A DNA stretch of 40,659 nt from Paludibacteraceae bacterium (GTDB lineage: Bacteria > Bacteroidota > Bacteroidia > Bacteroidales > Paludibacteraceae): positions 1 through 40,659 of the forward strand of contig JAEDNI010000013.1 of NCBI GenBank assembly GCA_016302585.1, written 5' to 3'. The notes beneath the pieces were generated by a model. The model ran no database searches and had not been told where the DNA came from. It saw only the letters and a program-made list of their open reading frames with translations. Below are positions 24,841 to 31,294 of the stretch, piece by piece. The position numbers were made by a program, and so were the translations under genes. Within the stretch, counting starts at the first letter, position 1. Each line of letters begins with the position of its first letter.

Positions 24841-25920
24841 TTCCTTCGCAGGAATAAGTTTCTCGCGAATCTTAATATAGATAATATTCTCTTTCTTGGC
24901 GAACTCGGTCTTCACGTAACCCATACCGATACCTACTTTGGTGTTCGGCAGCATGATACCCGATGTCACCTTACCAATTACATTTCCAGCTTCGTCGCAG
25001 ATTTCATAACCGTTACGCGGAATAGCACGCTCCAAGCACTCGAAATGCACCAGTTTGCGCTTCACTCCCTCTGCTTTCTGTGCTTTCAAGAAGTCGCGGT
25101 CAATGAACTCCTTTGCGTCTAACTTGGTGATCCAACCCAGTCCTGCCTCAAGCGGCGAGGTGGTATCATCAATGTCATGACCGTATAAGCAGTACCATTT
25201 CTCCAGACGCAGGCTGTCACGTGCACCTAGACCGATAGGCGCCAGACCGAACGGCTTGCCCACTTCGAACAAGGCGTCCCAGATCTGCTTACCTGCTTCT
25301 GCAGGGAAATACAACTCAAAACCTCCGGCACCCGTGTAACCCGTATTCGATAGGATGACGCCCGGTACACCCGCAAAACTCCACTCGCGGAAGGCATAAT
25401 AGTCGATCGACTTCAAGTCCGCATCCGTCAATAACTGCAGCAACTCTGTTGCTTTCGGACCCTGAACGGCTAACTGACCGTAACGCGCACTCGCGTTTTC
25501 AAGTTTCAAGTCGGCATCAGCGAATTTCTCTTCTTTTACCTTGTTGACCCATGCCCAGTCTTTATCGATATTACCGGCATTAACGACCATCAGATATTTG
25601 GTCGTGGAGTACTTATAGATGATTAAATCATCTACGATGCCGCCTTTCCCGTTCGGCATGCAGGTGTACTGCGCCTTGCCGGCCGGAATAACAGAAAGGT
25701 CATTGGTCGTGATATACTGTAAGAAGTCCAGCGCTTTCTCGCCTTTCACCCAGAACTCACCCATGTGACTCACGTCGAACACACCTACGCCCTCGCGAAC
25801 GATCATGTGCTCTTGGTTAATACCCGTCGGGTATTGGATCGGCATATTAAAGCCTGCAAACTCTGCCATCTTCGCGCCTAACGCAATATGGATGTCAGTA
25901 AACGGTGTTGTCTTTAACAT
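24835..25920 (-). CDS. gcvT: Aminomethyltransferase (glycine cleavage T protein)
   Basis: A 361-residue folate-dependent enzyme that takes the aminomethyl group from lipoyl-GcvH, releasing ammonia and forming 5,10-methylene-tetrahydrofolate. Canonical stretches are present: the N-terminal LGAKMAEFAGFNMPIQY, GVFDVSHMGE (about 45), the folate-site aspartate and YTCMPNGKGGIVDDLIIYK (about 90), NTGYTGAGGFELYFP (about 190), LGARDSLRLEKWYCLYGHD (about 230), and the C-terminal GKVTSGIMLPNTKVGIGMGY. The length is normal. gcvH and gcvP are not in the window. It lies downstream of pepT by 36 bp, in a spacer containing 8-bp repeat units. Confidence 0.97.
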   Translation of the reverse strand: MLKTTPFTDIHIALGAKMAEFAGFNMPIQYPTGINQEHMIVREGVGVFDVSHMGEFWVKGEKALDFLQYITTNDLSVIPAGKAQYTCMPNGKGGIVDDLIIYKYSTTKYLMVVNAGNIDKDWAWVNKVKEEKFADADLKLENASARYGQLAVQGPKATELLQLLTDADLKSIDYYAFREWSFAGVPGVILSNTGYTGAGGFELYFPAEAGKQIWDALFEVGKPFGLAPIGLGARDSLRLEKWYCLYGHDIDDTTSPLEAGLGWITKLDAKEFIDRDFLKAQKAEGVKRKLVHFECLERAIPRNGYEICDEAGNVIGKVTSGIMLPNTKVGIGMGYVKTEFAKKENIIYIKIREKLIPAKEV

Positions 25921-25930
25921 ATTATTTTTG

Positions 25931-25960
25931 ATTTAGCAATTTAACAGTTTAACGTTTTAA
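25931..25960. repeat. 8-bp unit array between pepT and gcvT
   Basis: Units CAATTTAA, CAGTTTAA, CGTTTTAA follow one another from about 25935. The array ends in the last codons of pepT. Confidence 0.55.
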
Positions 25961-27150
25961 CGTCGCGAAGCGACCTTCTTAACGATCTCGAGGACGACGT
26001 CTCTGGCTGCTTCCATTGACGGAATAGGCAAGTATTCATACCGGCTGTGGAAATTCTCGCCTCCGGCGAAGATATTCGGGCAGGGTAGGCCTTCGAAACT
26101 TAGTCTCGCTCCGTCCGTACCGCCGCGAATAGGTTTCACTATCGGTGTTACGCCGACAGCCTCCATCGCTTCTTTCGCCAAGTCGATGATATGCATCACC
26201 GGTTCGATCTTCTCGCGCATGTTATAATATTGATCGCGCATCTCGATCTCCACAGTTCCTTCGCCGAACTCGCGGTTTACCTTACGAACCAAGTGCTCCA
26301 ACTCGCGTTTGCGACTCTCAAAGCGTGCACGGTCGTGGTCGCGTATGATATAACTCAAGGTCGTCTCTTCTACCGTACCGTTCATTCCGATCAGGTGGTA
26401 GAAACCTTCATAACCCTGCGTGTGCTCCGGCGTCTCCCAGCGCGGTAACATCACCGCCAACTGATACGCGATACGCATCGAGTTAACCATCTTATGGTAT
26501 GCACTTCCGGGGTGTACGTTATACCCATGCACCAGGATCTTACAAGCCGCGGCGTTGAAGTTCTCGTACTCCAACTCTCCTATCGCACCTCCGTCCATCG
26601 TGTACGCAAAATCCGCTCCGAAAGCCTTTACGTCAAAATGGTCCGCACCGCGCCCGATCTCCTCGTCCGGCGTGAAGCCGATGCGCACTTTACCATGCTG
26701 GATCTCCGGGTGATCAATAAGGTACTCCATGGCCGTTACGATCTCCGCGATACCCGCTTTGTCGTCTGCACCAAGCAGCGTCGTGTGATCCGTCACAATA
26801 AGCTCCTGACCGATGTATCTGTCATCGATATGTTCGTCTCCGCCTTCGTAACGAATAACACTCGCCTTCACATGCTTTCCGCTTGCATCCGGACTTGTAT
26901 CCATATGGGCGATAAAACCTACTACGGGAATATTCTCATTCCCTTCGGGGAGGGTAGGAGTAGGCTCTAAAGTAGCCATGATATACCCGTTATCGTCCAG
27001 CGTCACTTCCGTCAAACCGATTGACTTCAGTTCCTTCGCCAAGTACTTCGCGAACTCCAATTGACCCGGTGTACTCGGCGTCATGCCGGTGTTCTCATCG
27101 CTCGTCGTGCAGAACGATACGTATTTCAAAAATCGTTCAACAATTCCCAT
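25957..27150 (-). CDS. pepT: Tripeptide aminopeptidase PepT
   Basis: A 397-residue dinuclear zinc peptidase (M20 family) that cleaves tripeptides in the cytosol. The first metal ligand and nearby acid are in GFIAHMDTSPD (about 75), the bridging aspartate in LLGADDKAGIAEIV (about 130), the catalytic glutamates in TPDEEIGRGADHFD (about 165), and the last histidine in GGENFHSRYEY (about 365). Start at ATG 27150; the open frame upstream begins at TTG in AT-rich repeat-like DNA. The loop EPTPTLPEGNENIPVV (about residues 47-62), just before the first metal motif, is encoded by a sequence resembling the GC-rich palindromic repeat and appears longer than in relatives I know. Confidence 0.95.
   Translation of the reverse strand: MGIVERFLKYVSFCTTSDENTGMTPSTPGQLEFAKYLAKELKSIGLTEVTLDDNGYIMATLEPTPTLPEGNENIPVVGFIAHMDTSPDASGKHVKASVIRYEGGDEHIDDRYIGQELIVTDHTTLLGADDKAGIAEIVTAMEYLIDHPEIQHGKVRIGFTPDEEIGRGADHFDVKAFGADFAYTMDGGAIGELEYENFNAAACKILVHGYNVHPGSAYHKMVNSMRIAYQLAVMLPRWETPEHTQGYEGFYHLIGMNGTVEETTLSYIIRDHDRARFESRKRELEHLVRKVNREFGEGTVEIEMRDQYYNMREKIEPVMHIIDLAKEAMEAVGVTPIVKPIRGGTDGARLSFEGLPCPNIFAGGENFHSRYEYLPIPSMEAARDVVLEIVKKVASRR
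26938..26968. repeat. GC-rich palindromic repeat inside pepT
   Basis: Plus strand ATTCCCTTCGGGGAGGGTAG and onward. Read on the coding strand it shares CCTACYCCWACCCTCCCC-RM-AAGGGA-type sequence with the copy at 39591-39625. It stays in frame and encodes the PTLPEG loop. Confidence 0.55.
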
Positions 27151-27192
27151 AATTTCATTGTATGTAAATTTTAAAATCAAAATTCAAAATTC

Positions 27193-28170
27193 TCAAATGA
27201 CAATATTCATAGCGTTCGGCCGATTTTCGACGAATGCAATAATATTGTCTGTTACGTTCTCGCACATCGCGATGCGACCTTCCCATGTGCCGGTTCCCGT
27301 GTGCGGACTAAGCACTACGTTCGGTAACTTCAGCAGGTCCGGATGAATAGCCGGTTCGAACTCATATACATCCAACGCGGCTCCGGCAATAATGCCGCTT
27401 TTCAGGGCTTCGACTAAGGCCGCCTCATCCACGTGCGCACCGCGCGCGGTGTTTATAAGGTACGCACTCCGTTTCATCATCCCTAACTCCGGCTTACCGA
27501 TGATATGATGCACTTCCGGTGTGTAGGGCAGGTTCAGACTCAAGAAATCACTGTCCTGCAGCAAGGTCTGAAAATCTACATATCTCACCTTAATTCCTTC
27601 ACTCGTTAACTCTTTCATTCTTTCATTCGTTAACTCGTGCCGGTTGTGGTATAGGATCTTCATGCCACTGGCTATCGCTCTGCGCGCCAAAGCCTGACCG
27701 ATACGACCCATTCCCAAAATACCCAAAGTCTTTCCGTACAGCGAGTGACTTAAGTTTTGCATCACCCCAAACCGGAGAGGCCCCGGAGCCGGACAACCAT
27801 TCGGAACAAGACCCCTAACCTTTCTATCGAATTCACTTACGCGCCTCGCTACATCGATCATCAGCGCAAAGGCCAGTTCGGCCGTCGGCTCAATCACCGG
27901 TTGCGGGGTGTTTGTCACCCGGATACCTCGTTCGCGACAAACCTCTAAGTCGATGTTATTGAATCCCGCACCGAAGTTGGCAATCAACTTCAATCGGGGC
28001 ATCGATTCAATCAACTCCCGCGGCACTTTGTAATCAAATGTGCTCACCAAAATCTCCGCCTCAGCGAACAAAGACCGATCACTACTGACCAATGACCAAT
28101 CATCCAAGCCTCGCTCTGCGAGACGCCTGAATCCCTCTTTCGGCAGTTCTGTCGTGAATGCAATTTTCAT
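27193..28170 (-). CDS. D-2-hydroxyacid dehydrogenase (NAD-dependent)
   Basis: A 325-residue oxidoreductase of the D-isomer-specific 2-hydroxyacid dehydrogenase family. The Rossmann loop is LGILGMGRIGQALARR (about 150). The catalytic triad is the arginine in INTARGAHVDEAAL (about 232), the glutamate in DVYEFEP (about 262) and the histidine in LSPHTGTGT (about 283). Family members reduce 2-keto acids; hydroxypyruvate/glyoxylate or similar are possible, and the exact substrate is open. The peptide HELTNERMKELTSEGIKV after the coenzyme loop is encoded by five 8-bp repeats. A strong promoter precedes it, divergent from the acetyltransferase gene, and its start codon lies in another 8-bp array. Confidence 0.93.
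   Translation of the reverse strand: MKIAFTTELPKEGFRRLAERGLDDWSLVSSDRSLFAEAEILVSTFDYKVPRELIESMPRLKLIANFGAGFNNIDLEVCRERGIRVTNTPQPVIEPTAELAFALMIDVARRVSEFDRKVRGLVPNGCPAPGPLRFGVMQNLSHSLYGKTLGILGMGRIGQALARRAIASGMKILYHNRHELTNERMKELTSEGIKVRYVDFQTLLQDSDFLSLNLPYTPEVHHIIGKPELGMMKRSAYLINTARGAHVDEAALVEALKSGIIAGAALDVYEFEPAIHPDLLKLPNVVLSPHTGTGTWEGRIAMCENVTDNIIAFVENRPNAMNIVI
27598..27637. repeat. In-frame 8-bp array inside the dehydrogenase gene
   Basis: Five units in plus-strand order: TTCACTCG, TTAACTCT, TTCATTCT, TTCATTCG, TTAACTCG. They encode part of a surface loop (LTNERMKELTSEG) after the NAD-binding strand. The same unit (TTCATTCT, TTCACTCT) occurs at the gene's own start. Confidence 0.8.
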
Positions 28171-28190
28171 TCTTTCACTCTTTTAACAAA
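28167..28190. repeat. 8-bp array at the dehydrogenase start codon
   Basis: Units TTCATTCT, TTCACTCT, TTTAACAA; the CAT at 28168-28170 is the start codon on the minus strand. The unit matches the in-gene array at 27598-27637. Confidence 0.65.
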
Positions 28191-28193
28191 AAC

Positions 28194-28297
28194 CTTTGCG
28201 AGCGCAAAGGTACTACTTTTTTTTGATATATGCAAGAATTTGACAAAAAAAATCACCCAAAATTTGCATGTATGCAATTTTTGTACTACCTTTGCGG
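28194..28297. promoter_or_regulatory. Divergent pair of housekeeping promoters
   Basis: Leftward: CTTG-N20-TACCTTTG on the minus strand (TACCTTTG at 28204-28211, -33 near 28232) for the dehydrogenase. Rightward: TTTGCATGTATGCAA with -33 TTTG at about 28263, then TACCTTTG ending near 28294, for the acetyltransferase. Both have the 20-nt spacer. They lie back to back, about 30 bp apart, so transcription in the two directions may interfere or be co-regulated. Confidence 0.75.
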
Positions 28298-28323
28298 AGT
28301 TTTTGAAAGGCTTCATTACAAAG

Positions 28324-29148
28324 ATGGCGAAAGTAATAACTCCGGACGGCTCCAAGAGAAGGGGCAAATTGGACAAGCAATCCAACGAAGTGCATCGTAT
28401 CGGAAAGAATGGCGAAGAGCAAATCTACGTCCTTCATCCCAGTAGCGTTCCTCCTACAAAAGCGCAGAATTTATACCGCAAGAATTTCGGTAAGATCAAC
28501 GCAGTCGTGAATAGTATTGTGGCGGACCCGCAGCAAGCGCAACAGTGGCAAGAACGGATGAACGAGCATAATAGACAGGCTTATCTCGTCGTGCCTCGTC
28601 TCAAACGCTACAGAACTTTGCGTCAGTATGTATTCGCTATGGTGCGTGAGCAACTGGAGTCCAAACCTTCTATCCGTCGTCGCAAAGCCGCGCTTTCGAT
28701 GACCCTGCCGAAGGAAATCAAACTGCAGATCAAACCCTTTACTGACCTTACCGCAGCAGAGGTATACGAAATCCTCAAAGCCCGCTGCGAGGTCTTCCTC
28801 TGCGAGCAGCGAATTTGTTATCTCGACCAGGATAACATCGACTATCGCGCAACCCACTTCTCTCTGCGCCGCAAAGGAATTGTGATCGCCTACGCCCGCC
28901 TCTTCAAGGATACGGAAAAAGGTACCTATCGCGTGGGTAGGATGCTGAGCAAAGAGCGTGGTCAGGGCTATGGACGATACCTCATGGACCAAATCATCGC
29001 TGTGGCGCGTCAACTGGGTGCAGAAAAACTCTCCCTCCATGCCCAACTGCCGGTCGTTTCGTTTTACGAACAGTTCGGCTATGAAGCGGTAGGCGAAGCA
29101 TTCCAGGAAGCCGGAATGGACCATCAGAAAATGGTGTTAACGCTCTGA
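28324..29148 (+). CDS. Two-domain protein: unknown N-terminal domain plus GNAT acetyltransferase
   Basis: A 274-residue protein starting at ATG 28324, 30 bp after a consensus promoter. Residues ~140-274 are a GNAT acyltransferase of the ElaA type: LCEQRICYLDQDNIDYRATHF, the acetyl-CoA loop VGRMLSKERGQGYGRYLMDQII, and VSFYEQFGYEAVGEAFQEAGMDHQKM. Residues 1-125 are a separate basic domain, with IGKNGEEQIYVLHPSSVPPT, a QQWQERMNEHNRQAYL helix and LRQYVFAMVREQLESK, which I do not recognise. It could bind nucleic acid or substrate, judging by its charge. ElaA-like proteins normally stand alone at ~150 residues, so this is an unusual fusion. The gene stands alone between promoters. Confidence 0.85.
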   Translation: MAKVITPDGSKRRGKLDKQSNEVHRIGKNGEEQIYVLHPSSVPPTKAQNLYRKNFGKINAVVNSIVADPQQAQQWQERMNEHNRQAYLVVPRLKRYRTLRQYVFAMVREQLESKPSIRRRKAALSMTLPKEIKLQIKPFTDLTAAEVYEILKARCEVFLCEQRICYLDQDNIDYRATHFSLRRKGIVIAYARLFKDTEKGTYRVGRMLSKERGQGYGRYLMDQIIAVARQLGAEKLSLHAQLPVVSFYEQFGYEAVGEAFQEAGMDHQKMVLTL

Positions 29149-29202
29149 AAACAGTAATTTTCATTGGAAAATCCATAAAAATGGAAAAAAGTAGCGGCAA
29201 AA

Positions 29203-29234
29203 TTTGGTCAATTCAAAAAATATTACTAATTTTG
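29203..29234 (+). promoter_or_regulatory. Housekeeping promoter of rimP-nusA-infB
   Basis: TTTG (29203-29206), 20-nt spacer, TAATTTTG (29227-29234). The start point would be near 29241, giving a ~55-nt leader before rimP. Confidence 0.75.
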
Positions 29235-29248
29235 CAGCCGAAAATGAA

Positions 29249-29274
29249 CGAGGGGACCCGAAAAGGTTCCCTCG
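29249..29274 (+). promoter_or_regulatory. Stem-loop in the rimP leader
   Basis: CGAGGGGACC (29249-29258) pairs with GGTTCCCTCG (29265-29274) around a 6-nt loop: ten pairs, one of them G-U. It lies about 8 nt from the predicted transcript start and 21 nt before the rimP ATG, and no T-run follows. It could stabilise the mRNA or control translation. A regulator is not known. Confidence 0.65.
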
Positions 29275-29295
29275 CTCGCGTAAATAAATGCGTAT

Positions 29296-29757
29296 ATGCT
29301 GAACAAAGAAGACCTGAAAAATTGGATTGAAGAGTACCTTTCGGGTACAGAGTATGAACTGATCACGCTCAATGTGTCGGCGGGAAACAATATCCTCGTG
29401 GAGGTTGATCGCCTGACCGGCGTGGATGTCGATTTTTGTGCGGAACTCAATCGCTTCCTGGTTGAGAAACTGGACGCAGTAGAACCGGATTATTCGCTTG
29501 AAGTAGGTTCTGTCAGTCTTACCGATCCGTTTAAAACCAAGATGCAGTATCAGAAGAACCTCGGTCACGATGTCGAAGTGCTCGTGGAGGGCAAGAAACT
29601 GCGTGGACAACTCGTATCCGTGGATGAAGACACTTTCTCCGTGGATATCGAAGAGAAAGTGGCTCTCGAAGGCAAAAAACGCAAAGAGACACGCATCATA
29701 ACCCATACCTGGCGGTACGATGAGCCCAAGTATGTGCGGTACGACCTGCGGTTTTAG
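29296..29757 (+). CDS. rimP: Ribosome maturation factor RimP
   Basis: A 153-residue protein needed for 30S subunit maturation. The N-terminal alpha/beta domain carries the family pattern with NILVEVDRLTGVDVDFCAELNRFL (residues ~36-60) and YSLEVGSVSLTDPFK (about 70-84, the variant of the usual LEVSSPG). The C-terminal SH3-like barrel holds GHDVEVLVEGKKLRGQLVSVDEDTFSVDIE (about 95-125). Start at ATG 29296; an out-of-frame ATG at 29288 stops after four codons. It heads the rimP-nusA-infB operon, the arrangement conserved across many bacteria. The 132-bp spacer to nusA is unusually structured. Confidence 0.95.
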   Translation: MLNKEDLKNWIEEYLSGTEYELITLNVSAGNNILVEVDRLTGVDVDFCAELNRFLVEKLDAVEPDYSLEVGSVSLTDPFKTKMQYQKNLGHDVEVLVEGKKLRGQLVSVDEDTFSVDIEEKVALEGKKRKETRIITHTWRYDEPKYVRYDLRF

Positions 29758-29851
29758 TGTAGTGTTGCTGCGCAACGTTTAGAGAGTTTAGTGTTCCTAC
29801 GGAACGTTTAAACCAAGCGAAGCGCTAAACTAAGGTCGAAGACCGCTACAC
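29757..29851 (+). repeat. Structured hairpin cluster between rimP and nusA
   Basis: Two related hairpins share flanks: TAGTGTT-GCTGCGC-AACGTTTA (GTTGC/GCAAC, 29764-29776) and TAGTGTT-CCTACGG-AACGTTTA (GTTCC/GGAAC, 29793-29805). Two more follow: AGCG/CGCT (29816-29826) and GGTC/GACC (29834-29844). Longer pairings enclose them: GTGTAGTG (29757-29764) with CGCTACAC (29844-29851), and GTTTAGTG (29786-29793) with CGCTAAAC (29823-29830). The AGCG/CGCT hairpin competes with the second long pairing, so alternative folds are possible. It looks like a compound palindromic repeat. Confidence 0.75.
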
Positions 29852-29889
29852 ATTATTTTGTAAAAATAATTATAAACATACAATAAGAA

Positions 29890-31149
29890 ATGGCAACAAA
29901 AAACCCAGAGTCAATCAATCTGATTGACATTTTCCAAGAATTCAACGAATTCAAACGCATCGACAAGCAGACGTTTATCAACGTGCTCAAAGACTCGTTC
30001 ACCAGCGTGATCACGAAGATGTATGGCACGGCTGCTAACTATGACGTGATTGTAAACCCTGATAAAGGTGACCTTGAGATCTATCGTAACCGTCTGGTGA
30101 TGGAAGATGATGATGTGGCGAATCCGGACACCCAGATTGCGCTCAGCGATGCGCTCAAGCTCGATGACGAAGCCGAAGTAGGTGAGGAGGTAACCGACAA
30201 AGTGGACATGGCTTCCTTCGGTCGTCGTATGATTTTGAACCTTCGTCAGACGCTGGCTTCGAAGATCCTGGAGCTCCAGAAAGAGAGCCTCTACCAGAAG
30301 TACAAAGAGATGATCGGCCAAATTGTTTCCGGTGAACTCTATCAGGTTTGGAAGAAAGAGATGCTGCTGCTCGACGAGGAAGGTAATGAACTTTACCTGC
30401 CGAAGCAGAATCAGATTCCTACCGATTTCTATCGCAAAGGCGAGATCGTCCGCGCCGTAGTGGTTCAGGTGGATAACAAAAACCAAACGCCGAAGATTAT
30501 CCTCTCTCGTACGGCGCCGCTGTTCCTGCAACGTATGTTCGAGCAGGAGGTTCCCGAGGTGAAGGAAGGGCTGATCGCTATCAAGAACATCGCGCGTATT
30601 CCGGGTGAGCGTGCGAAAGTAGCTGTCGAGACCTTCGACGAGCGTATCGATCCGGTGGGCGCTTGCGTCGGTGTAAAGGGTGCACGTATTCATGGTATTG
30701 TTCGCGAACTGCGTAACGAGAACATCGATGTCATCAACTATACATCGAATGTAAAACTGTACATCCAGCGTGCGTTGGCTCCGGCTAAGATCTCTTCGAT
30801 GGAGATTGATGAGGAGGCTAAGACTGCCAAGGTATATCTCCAGCCCGAAGAGGTGAGCCTCGCGATCGGTAAGGGCGGATATAACATCAAATTGGCTTGC
30901 ATGCTGACCGGCTACCAGATCGACGTTTACCGTGAGATCAACGAGCAAGACTTCGACGATATCTATCTCGACGAATTCAACGACGAGATTGATCAGTGGG
31001 TACTTGATGCCTTCAAGGCAATCGGTCTGGATACGGCCAAGGACGTGCTGGGCAAGAGCAAAGAGGAATTGCTCAAGCAAACGGACCTCGAGGAAGAGAC
31101 CATTGACGATGTACTCCGTATCTTGGCTTCCGAATTTGAAAACGACTAA
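29890..31149 (+). CDS. nusA: Transcription elongation/termination factor NusA
   Basis: A 419-residue RNA polymerase-binding factor. The N-terminal domain (about 1-130) is followed by S1 (about 140-205, with GEIVRAVVVQVDNK), KH1 (about 210-290, LSRTAPLFLQRMFEQEVPEV, then KVAVETFDERIDPVGACVGVKG) and KH2 (about 295-350, SLAIGKGGYNIKLACMLTGY). A ~70-residue C-terminal end is short, as in many Bacteroidetes, without the two acidic repeats of E. coli. Second gene of the rimP-nusA-infB unit. Confidence 0.97.
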   Translation: MATKNPESINLIDIFQEFNEFKRIDKQTFINVLKDSFTSVITKMYGTAANYDVIVNPDKGDLEIYRNRLVMEDDDVANPDTQIALSDALKLDDEAEVGEEVTDKVDMASFGRRMILNLRQTLASKILELQKESLYQKYKEMIGQIVSGELYQVWKKEMLLLDEEGNELYLPKQNQIPTDFYRKGEIVRAVVVQVDNKNQTPKIILSRTAPLFLQRMFEQEVPEVKEGLIAIKNIARIPGERAKVAVETFDERIDPVGACVGVKGARIHGIVRELRNENIDVINYTSNVKLYIQRALAPAKISSMEIDEEAKTAKVYLQPEEVSLAIGKGGYNIKLACMLTGYQIDVYREINEQDFDDIYLDEFNDEIDQWVLDAFKAIGLDTAKDVLGKSKEELLKQTDLEEETIDDVLRILASEFEND

Positions 31150-31164
31150 TTATTAACCATAAAT

Positions 31165-31216
31165 CCCTCCCTGAACTAGGAGGGTTCCCCCTCGGAAGGT
31201 AAAACTTAGTTTTGCC
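31165..31216 (+). repeat. Two stem-loops in the nusA-infB spacer (GC-rich repeat family)
   Basis: Stem 1: CCCTCC (31165-31170) with GGAGGG (31179-31184), 8-nt loop, then TTCCCCCTCGG. Stem 2: GGTAAAAC (31198-31205) with GTTTTGCC (31209-31216), 3-nt loop. Stem 1 belongs by sequence to the CCCTCCC/GGGAGGG palindromic family seen between batA and batB. There is no T-run after either stem, so transcription probably continues into infB. The remaining ~75 bp to infB show no gene. Confidence 0.65.
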
Positions 31217-31294
31217 GACCAAAGAGCGGGAACAAGGCGAAGATTCATATGAGCGACGTGGTCGCGAATCGTATTGGGCCTTAGTTCACGCGAT

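Noticed and set aside
29149..29200. AT-rich hairpins after the acetyltransferase gene (ATTTTC/GAAAAT and CCAT/ATGG)
   Set aside because: Stems are short and AT-only and no T-run follows on the plus strand, so a terminator call is not justified.
29911..31080. 389-codon open frame antisense to nusA
   Set aside because: Same reasoning: nusA is certain on the plus strand and the antisense peptide has no recognisable features.
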